This document shows positions 25,416-36,501 of a stretch of DNA of 64,000 nt, in pieces. Numbering within the stretch: the first letter of the stretch is position 1; every line of letters begins with the position of its first letter. The position numbers were made by a program, and so were the translations under genes. The notes beneath the pieces are model-generated. The model saw nothing but the letters and a program-made list of their open reading frames with translations. It had not been told where the DNA came from and did not search any database. Source of the DNA: Melastoma dodecandrum (Eukaryota > Streptophyta > Magnoliopsida > Myrtales > Melastomataceae); the NCBI GenBank assembly GCA_029817715.1, contig JARUPY010000602.1:3117501-3181500 (forward strand). Reading direction: 5' to 3'.

Positions 25416-26613
25416 CGGTGATCTCCTTCCCTCCATCTCTTCCATGCTTTTGAAGGTCCTGTCCTCATTCTATTGTCACTATTTTTGGCAATGCTGAAGT
25501 TTTTATACATCTTTGTCAGCAGACTGAATCATCCTGTGCACTGTGGAAGATGTAATTGTGACGTCGCAACACCTGGTATGCTGACGTAACCATGTTCTGC
25601 CGTGAAGACTCATGGAAACGCAATAAATGTAAAGCTGGATGGAATTTTTCATTTGGAAGGGTGGATACAGGAACAAGAGCAGAATTTCTGGGTCTTGAAT
25701 CTCTTGCATCTGTCGCCCGTTTATGTCGCCGCAGGCTAACAGGATTGAGAGTCCTTGGTTGCTTCATCACGTGTATATCTGGTTTAATCTTAAATAGCCT
25801 TTTGGGAGGGAATTTGAGGTAGGAGTTTTAGTAGCCAGCCTCTTAGCATTGTAGATACTGTTTTTGTTACCACTTTGAGTTAGAGGTGTGCCTTATGCTA
25901 CTTCTCAGCGGTCACTCGTTTCCCTGCTATTATTAGGACATTAATATCAGTCCCGCCCCCAATCGGTGTGAGATTATTCGCAACATATTTTTAACTTGGC
26001 CCGCAGAGGAAGTCGACCTTGACCCACAAACGAAGGCCAAGACAAGAACAGGAAAAGGCTATAACTCTCCATCGAGAGTGTAGCCCAAATTCATGACCAA
26101 ACCGAACGTTTCCCAGAATCAGACCAATCACTTCACGGCAATTGATCCCAGCTCCCTCTCCCACCACAACTTTAGATACGCCCCGTACACGTGGCAACAA
26201 CCCACAACACCCGAGATAAAGCTGAATTACAGAATCGCCCCCACCTACTTGACAACTAGCCGCCCCCACCATTCCATTCCCTGTGGCTTCCTCTCAACCC
26301 CACCCCCCACCCCCCGCCTCTCTCAGCCCCAAGTGTCTCGAGTCTTCTTCCCCCTTTGGCAAAGTTCGTTACTTTTAAGGATCCTTCACATGCCCCGAGA
26401 AGAAGTTGATTGTGGGTAGTGCTCGTTTTTGTCGGCCCCTCCCTCTCATTAGGATGGGGTCGACGCATCGGTTTCTTTTTCCGTTATCAGGGGTTACTTT
26501 CTTGCTGTTGATTTGCCTTTTCCTTTCAGGGTAACTGGCCATGTTTGTATGCAAGTACCAGGTTGTTCTTGAATTGGGTTCCTTCGATGAAAGTTGGTCT
26601 TTCTTCTGCAGAT
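25416..26613 (+). other. Intergenic and promoter/5' leader of LNK2 copy B
   Basis: Contains the 3' UTR of copy A and the promoter of copy B. One CACGTGGC element lies at 26188. A CT-rich leader precedes a TTCTGCAG acceptor-like site two bases before the ATG. The last roughly 100 bases resemble those before copy A. No separate gene is seen. Confidence 0.55.
26188..26193. promoter_or_regulatory. G-box/ABRE-like element upstream of LNK2 copy B
   Basis: CACGTGGC core about 425 bp before the start codon. The extended form matches the ABA-response element as well as the G-box. Role inferred from position. Confidence 0.4.
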
Positions 26614-29600
26614 ATGTTTGACTGGAACGACGAAGAGGTGAGGGAGTTTTAACTGCTTTTATGATGTTTGGTCCACGTTGGCAGTGCAGTTTTGGGTTTT
26701 CCTTTTAGTGCCCCTCGACTGAGTAGTTGTCCTGGTTGGTGTATCTTGGTTTGGGAAGGATCCGTCAATTAGATTCCTGAGATAGGTTGTGTTGAAAGAC
26801 GGGCTTGAGCTGGTAGTTTTTGTGAAAATAATTAGGTTGTTCTACTGGCGTGAATATGTTGTTACGCTTCACTGTCAGATGTTCACTATGAAACTTTATA
26901 TGTTTCCTCTTTCCGGGGACTCCGTGCTTGAGGTTCTTTTAGAAAAATTCAGTCGCAGGCAGTTTCGTGTTTGTTTTGGATTTTCCTTTCTCTATCCCAA
27001 GGGGAACATACTGTGATTGTCAGATTTCAAACATCATTTGGGGCGGGGCAGAGGAGAGTAGCGACCGCATTGTCCCTTATCCCAAGGGAGAGGAAGAGGA
27101 TGGGCATAAAGATTTACAAAAGCAGGAGCCTTCAGCCATTATGCACGATGAAAACAAGTCCTCAGGTGGAAAGCTTGATTTACATTTAACAAGACCAGAG
27201 TGCAGTTCAGCTTCTAGTAGGAATGCAGGGGTTTCTCCCTCGGGTATGGACTCTTGGCCAGATGTGGCTTCATCATACGGTGCCAGAATGGACAATGCAT
27301 CACTGGTTAATGAAGTGCTCAACGATTCTTCCCTGATTAACAAGTACCCGTCGAAAGGTTGTATCCTGTGAATTGGTTAAAAAGCATGAATAGTTGCATT
27401 GGGATTTTTACATTTTAACTGAAAGTGCAACTAGATCAATTTTCTCCTGCAGAGATAGGTCCACAGGATGACGAGCTCACCAATTTTGTTGACTATGGCT
27501 GGGAGAACATTGGCAGCTTTGATGATCTTGACCGAATGTTCAGGTACCGTAGTGCTGTTTGTTTCAGGATATTTCTGGTTATTGGAATCTATACACTTAT
27601 TTTATATGCAAAATTGAGGAGGTTCCTGCCCAAAAGAATAGTTATTGTGGCTGTTTTGTTTAGTCATACTCTCTTCGAACTACCAACTTAGTCTTGAGTA
27701 ACTCTAGTTCTGTTAAGTACCAAAACTAGATTTCCTAGCTCTTCCCTATTCAAGTCATTTGTTTCCCCATTATCTGTGGTTTTATGATGATCTTCTCATT
27801 TCGGAAACTACCACGTCTTCGTCTTCTGCCTGACTCAGTTTCCTCACAAGTGGTGATTTTGCAGCAGTCAAGAGCCAATATTTGCCGACAAGACATGGTC
27901 AGCTTGTAAATATACAACAGATAGCATTCCGAAATCCTTTTACGTGAATGCCAACTCTACTTTCATGGGATCTGGAATACTATCAGAGACATCTGAGAAT
28001 GTAGGTGTGAAATCAAAGTTTGGAAAACGAGACGAGCAGTCTCATGTTCTGTCTTTTGAGAAAATGGACAATTCTGAAGTTACAGAAGGTGGCGGAGGTG
28101 AAAGTAAGGTGAGCGTATTTGCATTTATGGAGGATTCAATTCGTTAGTATTCTATGGGGATGTGACATTTGTGTGTCATCTTCTACAGCAAAGTTTGGTG
28201 ATGGAGACAAAGGGCCATTCTACAATCCCTACCGTCGTGGCTGGAAATACTCTTGTTCTGAATGAATTTGCTGATAAGGTATATTATTGTCATTGGTATA
28301 GTTCTGTCCAGTGGGCTAGGGCTTAGACGAGGGTGGTTTACCTCCATTTTCATTTTTTGCCTGAGTGTCCTGAAGTAAAGTGTTGTTGATTGATTGATCT
28401 TGGAGATATGCTTTGCTGACTATTATCTTCAGGAGTTGGCTGCAAATTATTAGGAATGGGGCAAAACATTTTCAATCAGAAAACTAAAGAAGAATATTGT
28501 TACAGTTCATTTCAGAATTATGGCCTTAATATTGTAAGATTTTATGGTGCTGATTATGCCGGTTTGTGGGCAGAAATCTCTCCTGAAAGGTCAAAGGAAG
28601 TCCAAAGAGAAAACCAGGGGAAAATCATTGCCTTCTGTCCAGACTCCCAGCTCTATGGACATGAATTTGGCAAAACACTCCAGGAATGAGTTATCACTCT
28701 CTCTCTGTCAAAGCTTCCCATCCTCCTTTGATCAGCAAAGTCAAGTTGAGAGGCCAGGGCCCAACACTCTCGCTTACAACCACATATCAAACTCATACAT
28801 CACCCCTCCATTTTTAGACTATATAAGTCCAGCCGAGGAGGCACAGCAAACTCCCAATTATGGGTCTGGTGAATGTCAGGCAATCCTCCCAGACTACGAA
28901 ATGAATTCCAGTGACATTGATTCTGTAGAAAACCCTCGCAGTTCTTCTGGAAAACCTCCGATTATGGTGTCCCATGAAAATCTCGCTAAACTGAGGAAGA
29001 GGAGGAGACAGGTGCAAGCGATGCTTGCCATCCAGAGGCAGCTTCAGCAACTTGGTGATCCAGTCTCTCATGATTTAAGTGTTCGGATAAGTGCCATGGA
29101 GAGCCCAAATGAGCTCCCAGTTGGATGCAGTGATGAATTTGATTATTTGAGTGCCTTTCCTTCCATAGCTGTATCATCCTCTAATGAACAGGATGAGTCT
29201 AGTGTATTGTCTGCTGCAGCCAATGGCTACTTAGCTGTGGAGACTGTGCTTCATCAGCTTCATGAAGTAGTTTCCAAGGTTTGGTCTCGCTTATTTTAAT
29301 CACTTAAGATTAGGAGATTTTCACGTGTCACAAGCAATGTAGTGGACTTCCTGCAGTTGGACCCAACCCTACGAATCTCCATCCGGGATAGCCTGTTGCG
29401 ATTGGCTAAAAGCGCAGTACAAAGGCAGCAAACAAGTGAAGCAAGCGCCAGTCCAGACGGAGCAGAACAGCCTCAAATCGCTGTGGAGGATGAGTGTGGT
29501 TCTAAAAAGAGGTACATTTCATTTGTTTGGCAGTTCACTGTTAGTGGTTTACAGATGCAATTTTTGGTCAATATTGAAGAACAAAACACTGAATCCGTGC

Positions 29601-29786
29601 AGGGAGGTCAAAGTAACCGATGTTGAAACTGACACGAATCCGACTGACCGAGCAGTGGCACACTTACTCTTTCACAGGCCAATGGAGAATTCCACCAAGA
29701 ATCCCAATACACCGGAGTCATCAATATCTACCAAACTTAATTTGGAAGGAAAAGTGCAGGGTGGAGTTGACTTGGAAAAGTCCTAA
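26614..29786 (+). CDS. LNK2: LNK2-like clock coactivator, tandem copy B (C-terminally shortened)
   Basis: Second tandem LNK2 gene with the same eight-exon plan: 26614-26637, 27024-27357, 27453-27543, 27865-28108, 28189-28278, 28574-29278, 29357-29511, 29603-29786 (608 aa). Conserved blocks are MFDWNDEE, SNIIWGGAEESSDRIVPYP, WENIGSFDDLDRMF, LNEFADK, a basic GQRKSKEKTRGKS stretch, LAKLRKRRRQVQAMLAIQRQ, DPTLRISIRDSLLRLAKSA and DTNPTDRAVAHLLFHRP. Divergence from copy A is substantial outside these blocks, so the duplication is not recent. The frame ends at TAA 29784-29786, but downstream sequence in the same frame still resembles the tail of copy A. The exon 6 acceptor at 28573 is the least certain junction. 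Confidence 0.87.
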
Positions 29787-29939
29787 CCGGGGAAGTGTTC
29801 CCAAACTGGACTTGCTTTGTCGATCGGGGATCTAGGAATTCCCTGCCAGCAGGACATGGATTGCATGGACACCTCTGAAAATGGACCAGAGTACATCACT
29901 TTGGAGGGCGGGGCGATGGAGGTTGTATCCTCGCAATGA
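29787..29939 (+). pseudogene. Relic C-terminal coding segment of LNK2 copy B beyond a premature stop
   Basis: After the TAA at 29784-29786 the same frame stays open for 50 codons to TGA 29937-29939. It encodes LGIPCQQDMDCMDTSENG and GGAMEVVSSQ, which align with FGNPCRQPVDCMVSSRPS and AGALVVTSNH at the end of copy A. This segment was therefore probably translated in the ancestor. Confidence 0.65.
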
Positions 29940-30900
29940 TATGTATTTCAAGCGCAACTACGAGATCTGAAAAGGTAGTCCGATCCTTAAAATCTCAAGT
30001 CTGCTCCGCCAACTTTACCGGTGGTGTTGGAGGGCTCTCTTTGTTTTGTTGCCAGTTATGTACGTTATCATCAAGAGGGGATCTCGAGCAGGTAACATCG
30101 GTTCTGCTGCTGCAACCTCAACTAGACACAAACTTAAACCATTTCATGCCGCATAACCCTTGCCATGCGGATGCAGTAACCTTTTAACAGGCGAATAAAG
30201 GGACATGAGATGAAACATGTAAAGGTTTATGCTCCCTGTTGGATCCATGGACAGACGCTTGTTTGGGTCCTCTTTTCTTATCTATATATATTTTTCCTTT
30301 CGCCTTTCCTTCATCTGACTCGTGTATAAGAACTATGACTGTTGGGCTTCAAGTCAGTCCAAGACCCACAAGTAGCTCAAATGCTAACACAACCTTAACA
30401 TGGCCGAATCAGTCGGCTTTGTTTTTCCCTCCTGCAACTATCAGGATGTTACAGCATTGTCTAAAACTAAGACCCTTTTTCTGCCTAGTTACACAGCTCT
30501 CATCAGGTAACTCTTTATCACAATCTCAAAATTGGACGACGGCATCTTCATTCAGAACCCCTACATTAAAGAAAGAAAGGGAATCAAACCACATTCATAT
30601 GTTTTTATGTAGACTTGTGTGTACTCTGGAACCAAAAGAAGGCCATCAAAGGGAAAAGTCTTCCTTGGGACCGTCTTTGGAAGGGCCTACCTGAATAATT
30701 TGAGATGGAGAAGATTCGTACCATCAGTCAGAAAATAACAAGTTGCGGAACCATGGTGAAATGTGAAACCGATGCAATGAAAATGTTTTACAGTGGGATG
30801 AAGTCTGTCAGCCAAACAATACTCCTACAGGCTATCCTATGGAATGAGAAAAAAAAAATGAAATCAAAAGTACTTACAGGAAACTAGTCAAAAGTAGGGC
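29940..30900. other. Interval between convergent LNK2 copy B and eIF2B beta
   Basis: Contains the 3' UTRs of the two converging genes. Open frames at 30239-30694 and 30705-30887 carry no recognisable domain. No gene or structured element is called. Confidence 0.5.
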
Positions 30901-33406
30901 TCACTTGACAGATGCCGCTTTCCTCTGAAGAACCAAGTCGTCAGCAGAATAATAATCCGCTATTAGTCGATACATGTATGACGGGTCGTGTCCCCCTCTG
31001 CAAGAGAATCAAACAATGTGAAAAGCAGTCATCAATACTATGATGAATTTTGGAAATCAGAGACTGTCTAATTATAATTTCACTAAACCGTAGCTTTTTC
31101 CACGCTGTTGACACAGTCTGTACAGGTAAGACAACCTTTAAATGGCTGAGTAAGGATAAAGCAACTCACGTATCTGTTATGAACAGGCTCACGAGCTTTG
31201 GTGGTACATAATCAAATGTGGGATTCACCACATGGAGAAGTGGTGTGCCTGTGCCATAGCCAAAGTCCATACAATCTGATAATTCTCCAAAATCGAGCAG
31301 CTCCGAAGGTGATCTCAGCTCATTCAGCAAGACCTCTGGATTATGCGGGTAAAGGGGGCAGAGCTGCAAAGGGAAGAAAATGCCTCCAGTGCACAGAAAA
31401 ATATCCATTTTTCCATGCTAATATATTGGACGATCACAATATACAAAGAAAGTAACTGCATTCGTCGACTAAGTTGTCTCCCTACAAATTATTCATGACT
31501 TGGCTACCTAATTCCTAAGATATTATAACATATCAATACTGAAAATAACACTTATTTGGTTACCTTATGACAACCAGCTAGCACGACAAACGGAACTGCA
31601 TGCCTTTGTGCCGCAAGGGCGACCATATTCAATCCAACAGGAGCTATGACCCCTCCATTGGCCATGACTACATGAGCTCCAACTATAACCTTAGGAAACA
31701 AAATGCCGTCAATTTACTGTCCCAAAAAAATGATAAAGAGGAATTTAAAAGACTACATCGGCACGTACCATGTTCACCCGAGAAATCATTGCAAACACTG
31801 CTGAATCAGTGATTAGCGTGGTCTGTAACCCTCTAGCAACCAGTTCTTTTGCAAGGAGATGCCCCTGATACCTACAGCATAATGTTTAAATCAAAATGGA
31901 TGATAGGAATTATGCGACTGAAAAGGGAAGGCTGTTCAATATAACCACCTAGGAGCACCCTCGGCTACAAATACCCGGAATGATCTTTTCTTTTCCTTGG
32001 CTGCACAGAGAAACTCCAAAACTGTTTTTGAACTTCCCAATGTCAATATCACCTCACTGGAAGCACAAGATGCAATCATCAGTCCAAGCTGCAACATTCT
32101 TTACAAATGTTTTCACTATGTAGATAAAGAAACCAATGCCTTACTGTAGTAAGACAATACTGCTATGAGAGTAATTCCAGGGGACTGTGACGCCAACAAA
32201 AGTTTAGCAAAGTAGAGGGCTAAAGAGGATAAAATTGTACTTATGATGAATATGTTCAACAGCTTGCTCGGCGATCTGATCATGACAAGTGTCAATGTCT
32301 TGAATAAGCTCATTGATGGCTTCAATGACATCATGTTTTAGTTTCCTACTCCTCGTGCTTTTATCAGCAGCTGCGAGCAGTTCATTTGGAATAAGAAACT
32401 AACGGTACTCATAATCTTTGTAGAAGAAAGCAAAGAGCATCCAGCACAATTTCTCGGCTTCCTCAGAAACTTTATGATCAGAGAAATTTAGACACGGGGC
32501 AGACTGTTTACATTTGCTTTTTCCATCTGAGTCGCCTCCAGAAGAAGAAGTACGAGGAATAGCTGATGAATCAGGTAAATCCTCCAGAAGAGTCTGCAAA
32601 GATGGTGGTCGCAAAGTGCTTCGGGCTGCCGCGGCCAGAGCAGCAGCCGATAGTCCAGGAGTATCATCCTTATCTGTATCACCATCATCATCGCTAACAG
32701 ACGACACATTTAAGCCCTCTATAGCAGCAGTAGTCAGAGAAAGATCCTCCTCTCTAATTATATGCAAAACGCGCCTGACAATATTACCCACAGCAAGCTC
32801 TGCATTTGGAAAATTTTCCCGAAAATTAAAAAAATTACATATGAACAATGAAAAGGGATTAACTAAAAAAATTAGGAGTTAAATTTTGCATGACTGTTCA
32901 CTATCTATGTATGAACATGCAGATCTATATCAGAAAGAAATTTTGTTTCCCCGTGCATGCTTTGTTTCTCCCCCTATCCCACTATTCGGTAGCGCTTGGA
33001 GCCACTTGAATACTGGCAAGTTTCAACTCCTGCCAAGTTATCTCACAATGAACTAATAATGAGATCGAAAAATACTAACTACCAACAAACAACAAGAAAT
33101 GCATACCAATAGGATTTGCAGCAATGAGTTGCTCTCCTACTGCTCGCACAGCATCAATCAAAGCAGCAGCCTGACTAGTATACGGAATCCGCTGCTGTGA
33201 TATAACAGAACGAAGTAGCACTGCTGTTTGCCTTGCTGTGGCCTGTGAGCCCTCGATCTTACTGGTGAACAAAAACCAAACAGAAGATGAAAATCATACC
33301 CTAAAAAATTAATCGCACCTCGGCAGGTGGCAAGTACTTGAGAAGAATCTCACCGTTTTTTCAGCTTGAGGATGAATTCATTGACAAGTGACTGGACGTC
33401 TGGCAT
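30901..33406 (-). CDS. Translation initiation factor eIF2B subunit beta
   Basis: Regulatory subunit of eIF2B, the guanine nucleotide exchange complex that recycles eIF2-GDP in the cytosol. Nine exons in gene order: 33406-33354, 33261-33107, 32799-32512, 32370-32241, 32056-31949, 31871-31769, 31689-31564, 31363-31170, 30997-30901 (417 aa). It begins MPDVQSLVNEFILKLKK. The N-terminal helical part includes KIEGSQATARQTAVLLRSVI. An acidic, Ala-rich insert is followed by the Rossmann-like C-terminal domain of the eIF2B alpha/beta/delta family, with VILTLGSS, FVAEGAPRYQGH, GAHVVMANGGVIAPVG and NPTFDYVPPKLVSLFIT. The end SYMYRLIADYYSADDLV is typical of the plant beta subunit. All phases agree. Confidence 0.92.
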
Positions 33407-34925
33407 GATTGCTGCCTCCTCCAACCTGATCAACCAGATACACAGAGCTTAAGCACCCAGAATTTTATGGGGGACGGGATTCACGTTTTCATAACAACAT
33501 TCAATGTGGATATCATAATCCAGATAAAATTTCCTCGCTAACATTTGCAACTCCCCAAAAATAAGTCTAGTAAACATTCCCAGCCCGGCAATGTCTGCTC
33601 TAACACCCACCCCCAACAACAAAATAAATAAAGTCATCATGGCGATGTGACCCAAAAAAGCGACAGCCTCGCAGCAATCGGCAGTCATTACAAGCGAGCA
33701 AAAGAAGCAACTTTATCCAAGGCCAGAAGCTGAAACGGCTCAAAAACAAGAACCGAGCTTCGCCCGAACGGAAACAAACGAACCCAAGACAAGGGTTGCT
33801 TCCAACAAAGGTCAGGGCTAATAATTCAACAAAGGGACAGAACAAAAAAACAGCAGAGAAAGAGATCGAGAGGGAGGAGACGGACAGGGACGAAGGACCG
33901 AGGAAGCGGATATCTGGGCGGGTCGGGACAGAAGACGATCGAGGGAAGAGGACAAAGCTTTTGATGTCGTCCCTGTTTGCCGCTGCTATCGCTGTTCCGT
34001 CCTTTTCTTCTCCGAGCGTGTTTGGGGTTCTGATTTGGGCAACAGGGGGATTCCTTTTCCGTTTTCCCTCTTGCTTCGGCCCATAGAACCAAATCCATGT
34101 AACCATGTTGGGTGGGGGTGGGGGGAGAAGATAAGAACTTTGGCCCAGCCCTATCGCGATAACGGGGGTCCTGTTCTTGTTGAACTCATCGTTTTATTAC
34201 CACTTCCCGACTAAATCTCTGGTCCGTCTGTCTTCTGGGTCGGGCAGTTGGTTGGTTGGTTGGTACGACCACTTTAATTTTTTGAATTCATGGCCTTGCC
34301 TCACTTCCCATTCCCCCCCCCCTACCCACTCTTACATGATATCATATCATCAACTCCTCTCTCCCTACGCTGATCCCTCCCCTCCCCCTCGAAGTCGACT
34401 CCTTGGCAGCTTCTGGGGTAAAATGATTTTCATTTGTGAATTATTTAACCGCCGGATCTGTCAGTGGGCGTTTCACTTTGAAGTTCATGGTCTGTCTGTC
34501 CAGCTTGCATGCTCCTTGATGACTCTCGCCCATTTGGCGATTGTGGGTTGACCACTTTTTGCTTCGTCTGGTAGATTTGTTTGTTCGTTTGGGGGATGAT
34601 TTTGCTGGCTGGGTTTTTGAGTTGAGAGGAGCGGCAGCGGTTGCTTCTGTATCTGTGGGGCTGATTGGGTTGGCTTCGCTTTTCTTCCTGACTTGGGGCA
34701 GTCAATTTTTGATGTGGGATGGATAGGCCCTCCTGCAATTACGTCCTTGTCCTTTTGCCAGACCATTTCGGGTTTTTCGCCAACTATTCTTGTTACGTGG
34801 TGATGTTTTTCTACTGCCGGAGAAGTTAAAGATCGATGATGTGTTCTTTGTGACCGAGAAACTGATCTGTCGTGATATTGTGCTTTACTCCAGATTTGGT
34901 GGTCATAGAAGTGGTTTTTATTAGC
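33407..34925. other. Divergent promoter region of eIF2B beta and SINAT
   Basis: About 1.5 kb between divergent start codons. It contains a 10-base C run (34313-34322) and T-rich stretches. A possible 5' UTR intron of the SINAT gene would end at the TTTACTCCAG near 34895, about 30 bases before its ATG. Open frames here show no domain. Confidence 0.45.
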
Positions 34926-36062
34926 ATGTCATCCGCCAATCCGTCCTCCGATGACATCCGAAACAAGCCAGAGGTCATTGACCCTCCTTTGAACGAAGAT
35001 ATGATGGACATCAGTGAAACCATCAATCATCCCGTCCAATCTGGTGTTAAATCGAATCTGGAAGCATCTGGCAATGTCCATGAGCTCTTGGAATGTCCTG
35101 TATGCTCAAATGCTATGTATCCTCCCATTCACCAGGTTCAGGTTGAACGTAGGTCGTTTGCTACTGTACTTAATTTTTAATCTGATAGAAGATATTTTCT
35201 TCTCTTCACCGCTTCGCTTGCTGGTAATTTCAATGGCTAAATTACTGAATCTTTCTTGGCATCCCCAGTGTTCCAATGGCCACACTTTGTGCTCTGGATG
35301 TAAGCCAAGGGTGCACAACAGATGTCCCACATGCCGGCATGAACTCGGCAACATTAGGTGTCTCGCATTGGAGAAGGTGGCTGCATCGCTGGAAGTCGCC
35401 TGTAAATATCGGAGTTTTGGGTGCATCAGCATATATCCCTACTACAACAAACTAAAGCACGAGTCTCAGTGCGTTTATAGACCTTATAACTGTCCCTATG
35501 CTGGATCAGAATGCACCATTGTCGGGGATATCCCGTACCTCGTTGCCCACCTGAGGGATTACCACAAAGTCGACATGCACCACGGCAGTACTTTCAACCA
35601 TCGATATGTGAAGTCGAATCCCCAAGAAGTCGAGAACGCCACGTGGATGCTCACGGTATCACCCCTCACTCGAATAATCATGGGCATGCGTGCATGAGAG
35701 TATTGGAATGGTGATCTGATAGTTTCTTCATTGAATATCAGGTATTCAGTTGCTTTGGTCAGTACTTCTGTCTGCACTTTGAAGCCTTTCAGCTAGGAAC
35801 ATCTCCGGTCTACGTAGCATTCCTACGATTCATGGGCAATGATAACGAGGCAAAGAACTATACCTATAGCCTTGAAGTAGGTGGGAAGGGAAGGAAGATG
35901 ACATGGCAAGGGATCCCCAGGAGCATACGGGACAGCCATCTCAAGGTACGGGACAGCTTTGACTGTTTAATCATCCAACGGAACATGGCCCTCTTCTTCT
36001 CATGGGGTGATCGGAAGGAGTTGAAACTCAGGGTGACTGGCCGGATTTGGAAGGAACAATAA
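34926..36062 (+). CDS. E3 ubiquitin ligase, SINAT family (seven in absentia)
   Basis: RING-type E3 ligase of the SINA/Siah family; plant SINATs ubiquitinate regulators in hormone, light and autophagy pathways. Three exons: 34926-35135, 35269-35655, 35742-36062 (305 aa, normal for the family). The C3HC4 RING starts at residue 57 with CPVCSNAM and ends with CPTCR; exon 1 ends inside it after PPIHQ. The SIAH-type zinc finger follows (CKYRSFGC to HLRDYHKVDMH, about residues 109-169). The TRAF-like SINA substrate-binding domain continues to GRIWKEQ. All zinc ligands of the RING are present. The ATG at 34926 gives the usual acidic, Ser-rich leader. Confidence 0.93.
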
Positions 36063-36501
36063 TCGTTGATTTAGGCATCATAAGGCGACTCTACGAGGCC
36101 AGTGAATGATGCCATGCTCTGTTTAGGAGTTTTTTTTTTTATGGAAAAGAAAGGGAAGTGGAAAACAGAGGAGATGCAAAGTCCACCAACTCTAAAACTA
36201 AATTCACAAAATTTGCACTTCCGTCTGATGTTTCCCGGGGGAGTCACATTTAACCCGGCTTCCGCTACAGCTAGGCTGCATAAATGAAACCAGGCCGTAC
36301 TTACACCTGCTCTCTCATACGCCTTCCAAATGAAGCAAGTCACAAACATTAGCTGAACTGCAATGAATTATTTCACACATAATCTAGCAACAGCGCGAGA
36401 AACAAAAAGAACACTCCCAAAGCCATACATAGGTTCGGGACCATCTTCAGCGCAAATAGTAGAATACAGCTGAAATCCCCAAAGCATAACAAGGCGAATG
36501 G
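36063..36501. other. 3' UTR interval between convergent SINAT and FY
   Basis: Short interval holding the two 3' UTRs. An A/T-rich stretch lies near 36130-36140. No gene is seen. Confidence 0.5.

Noticed and set aside
33796..34106. Open frames on both strands upstream of eIF2B beta
   Set aside because: Composition suggests 5' UTR and promoter sequence; no conserved domain.
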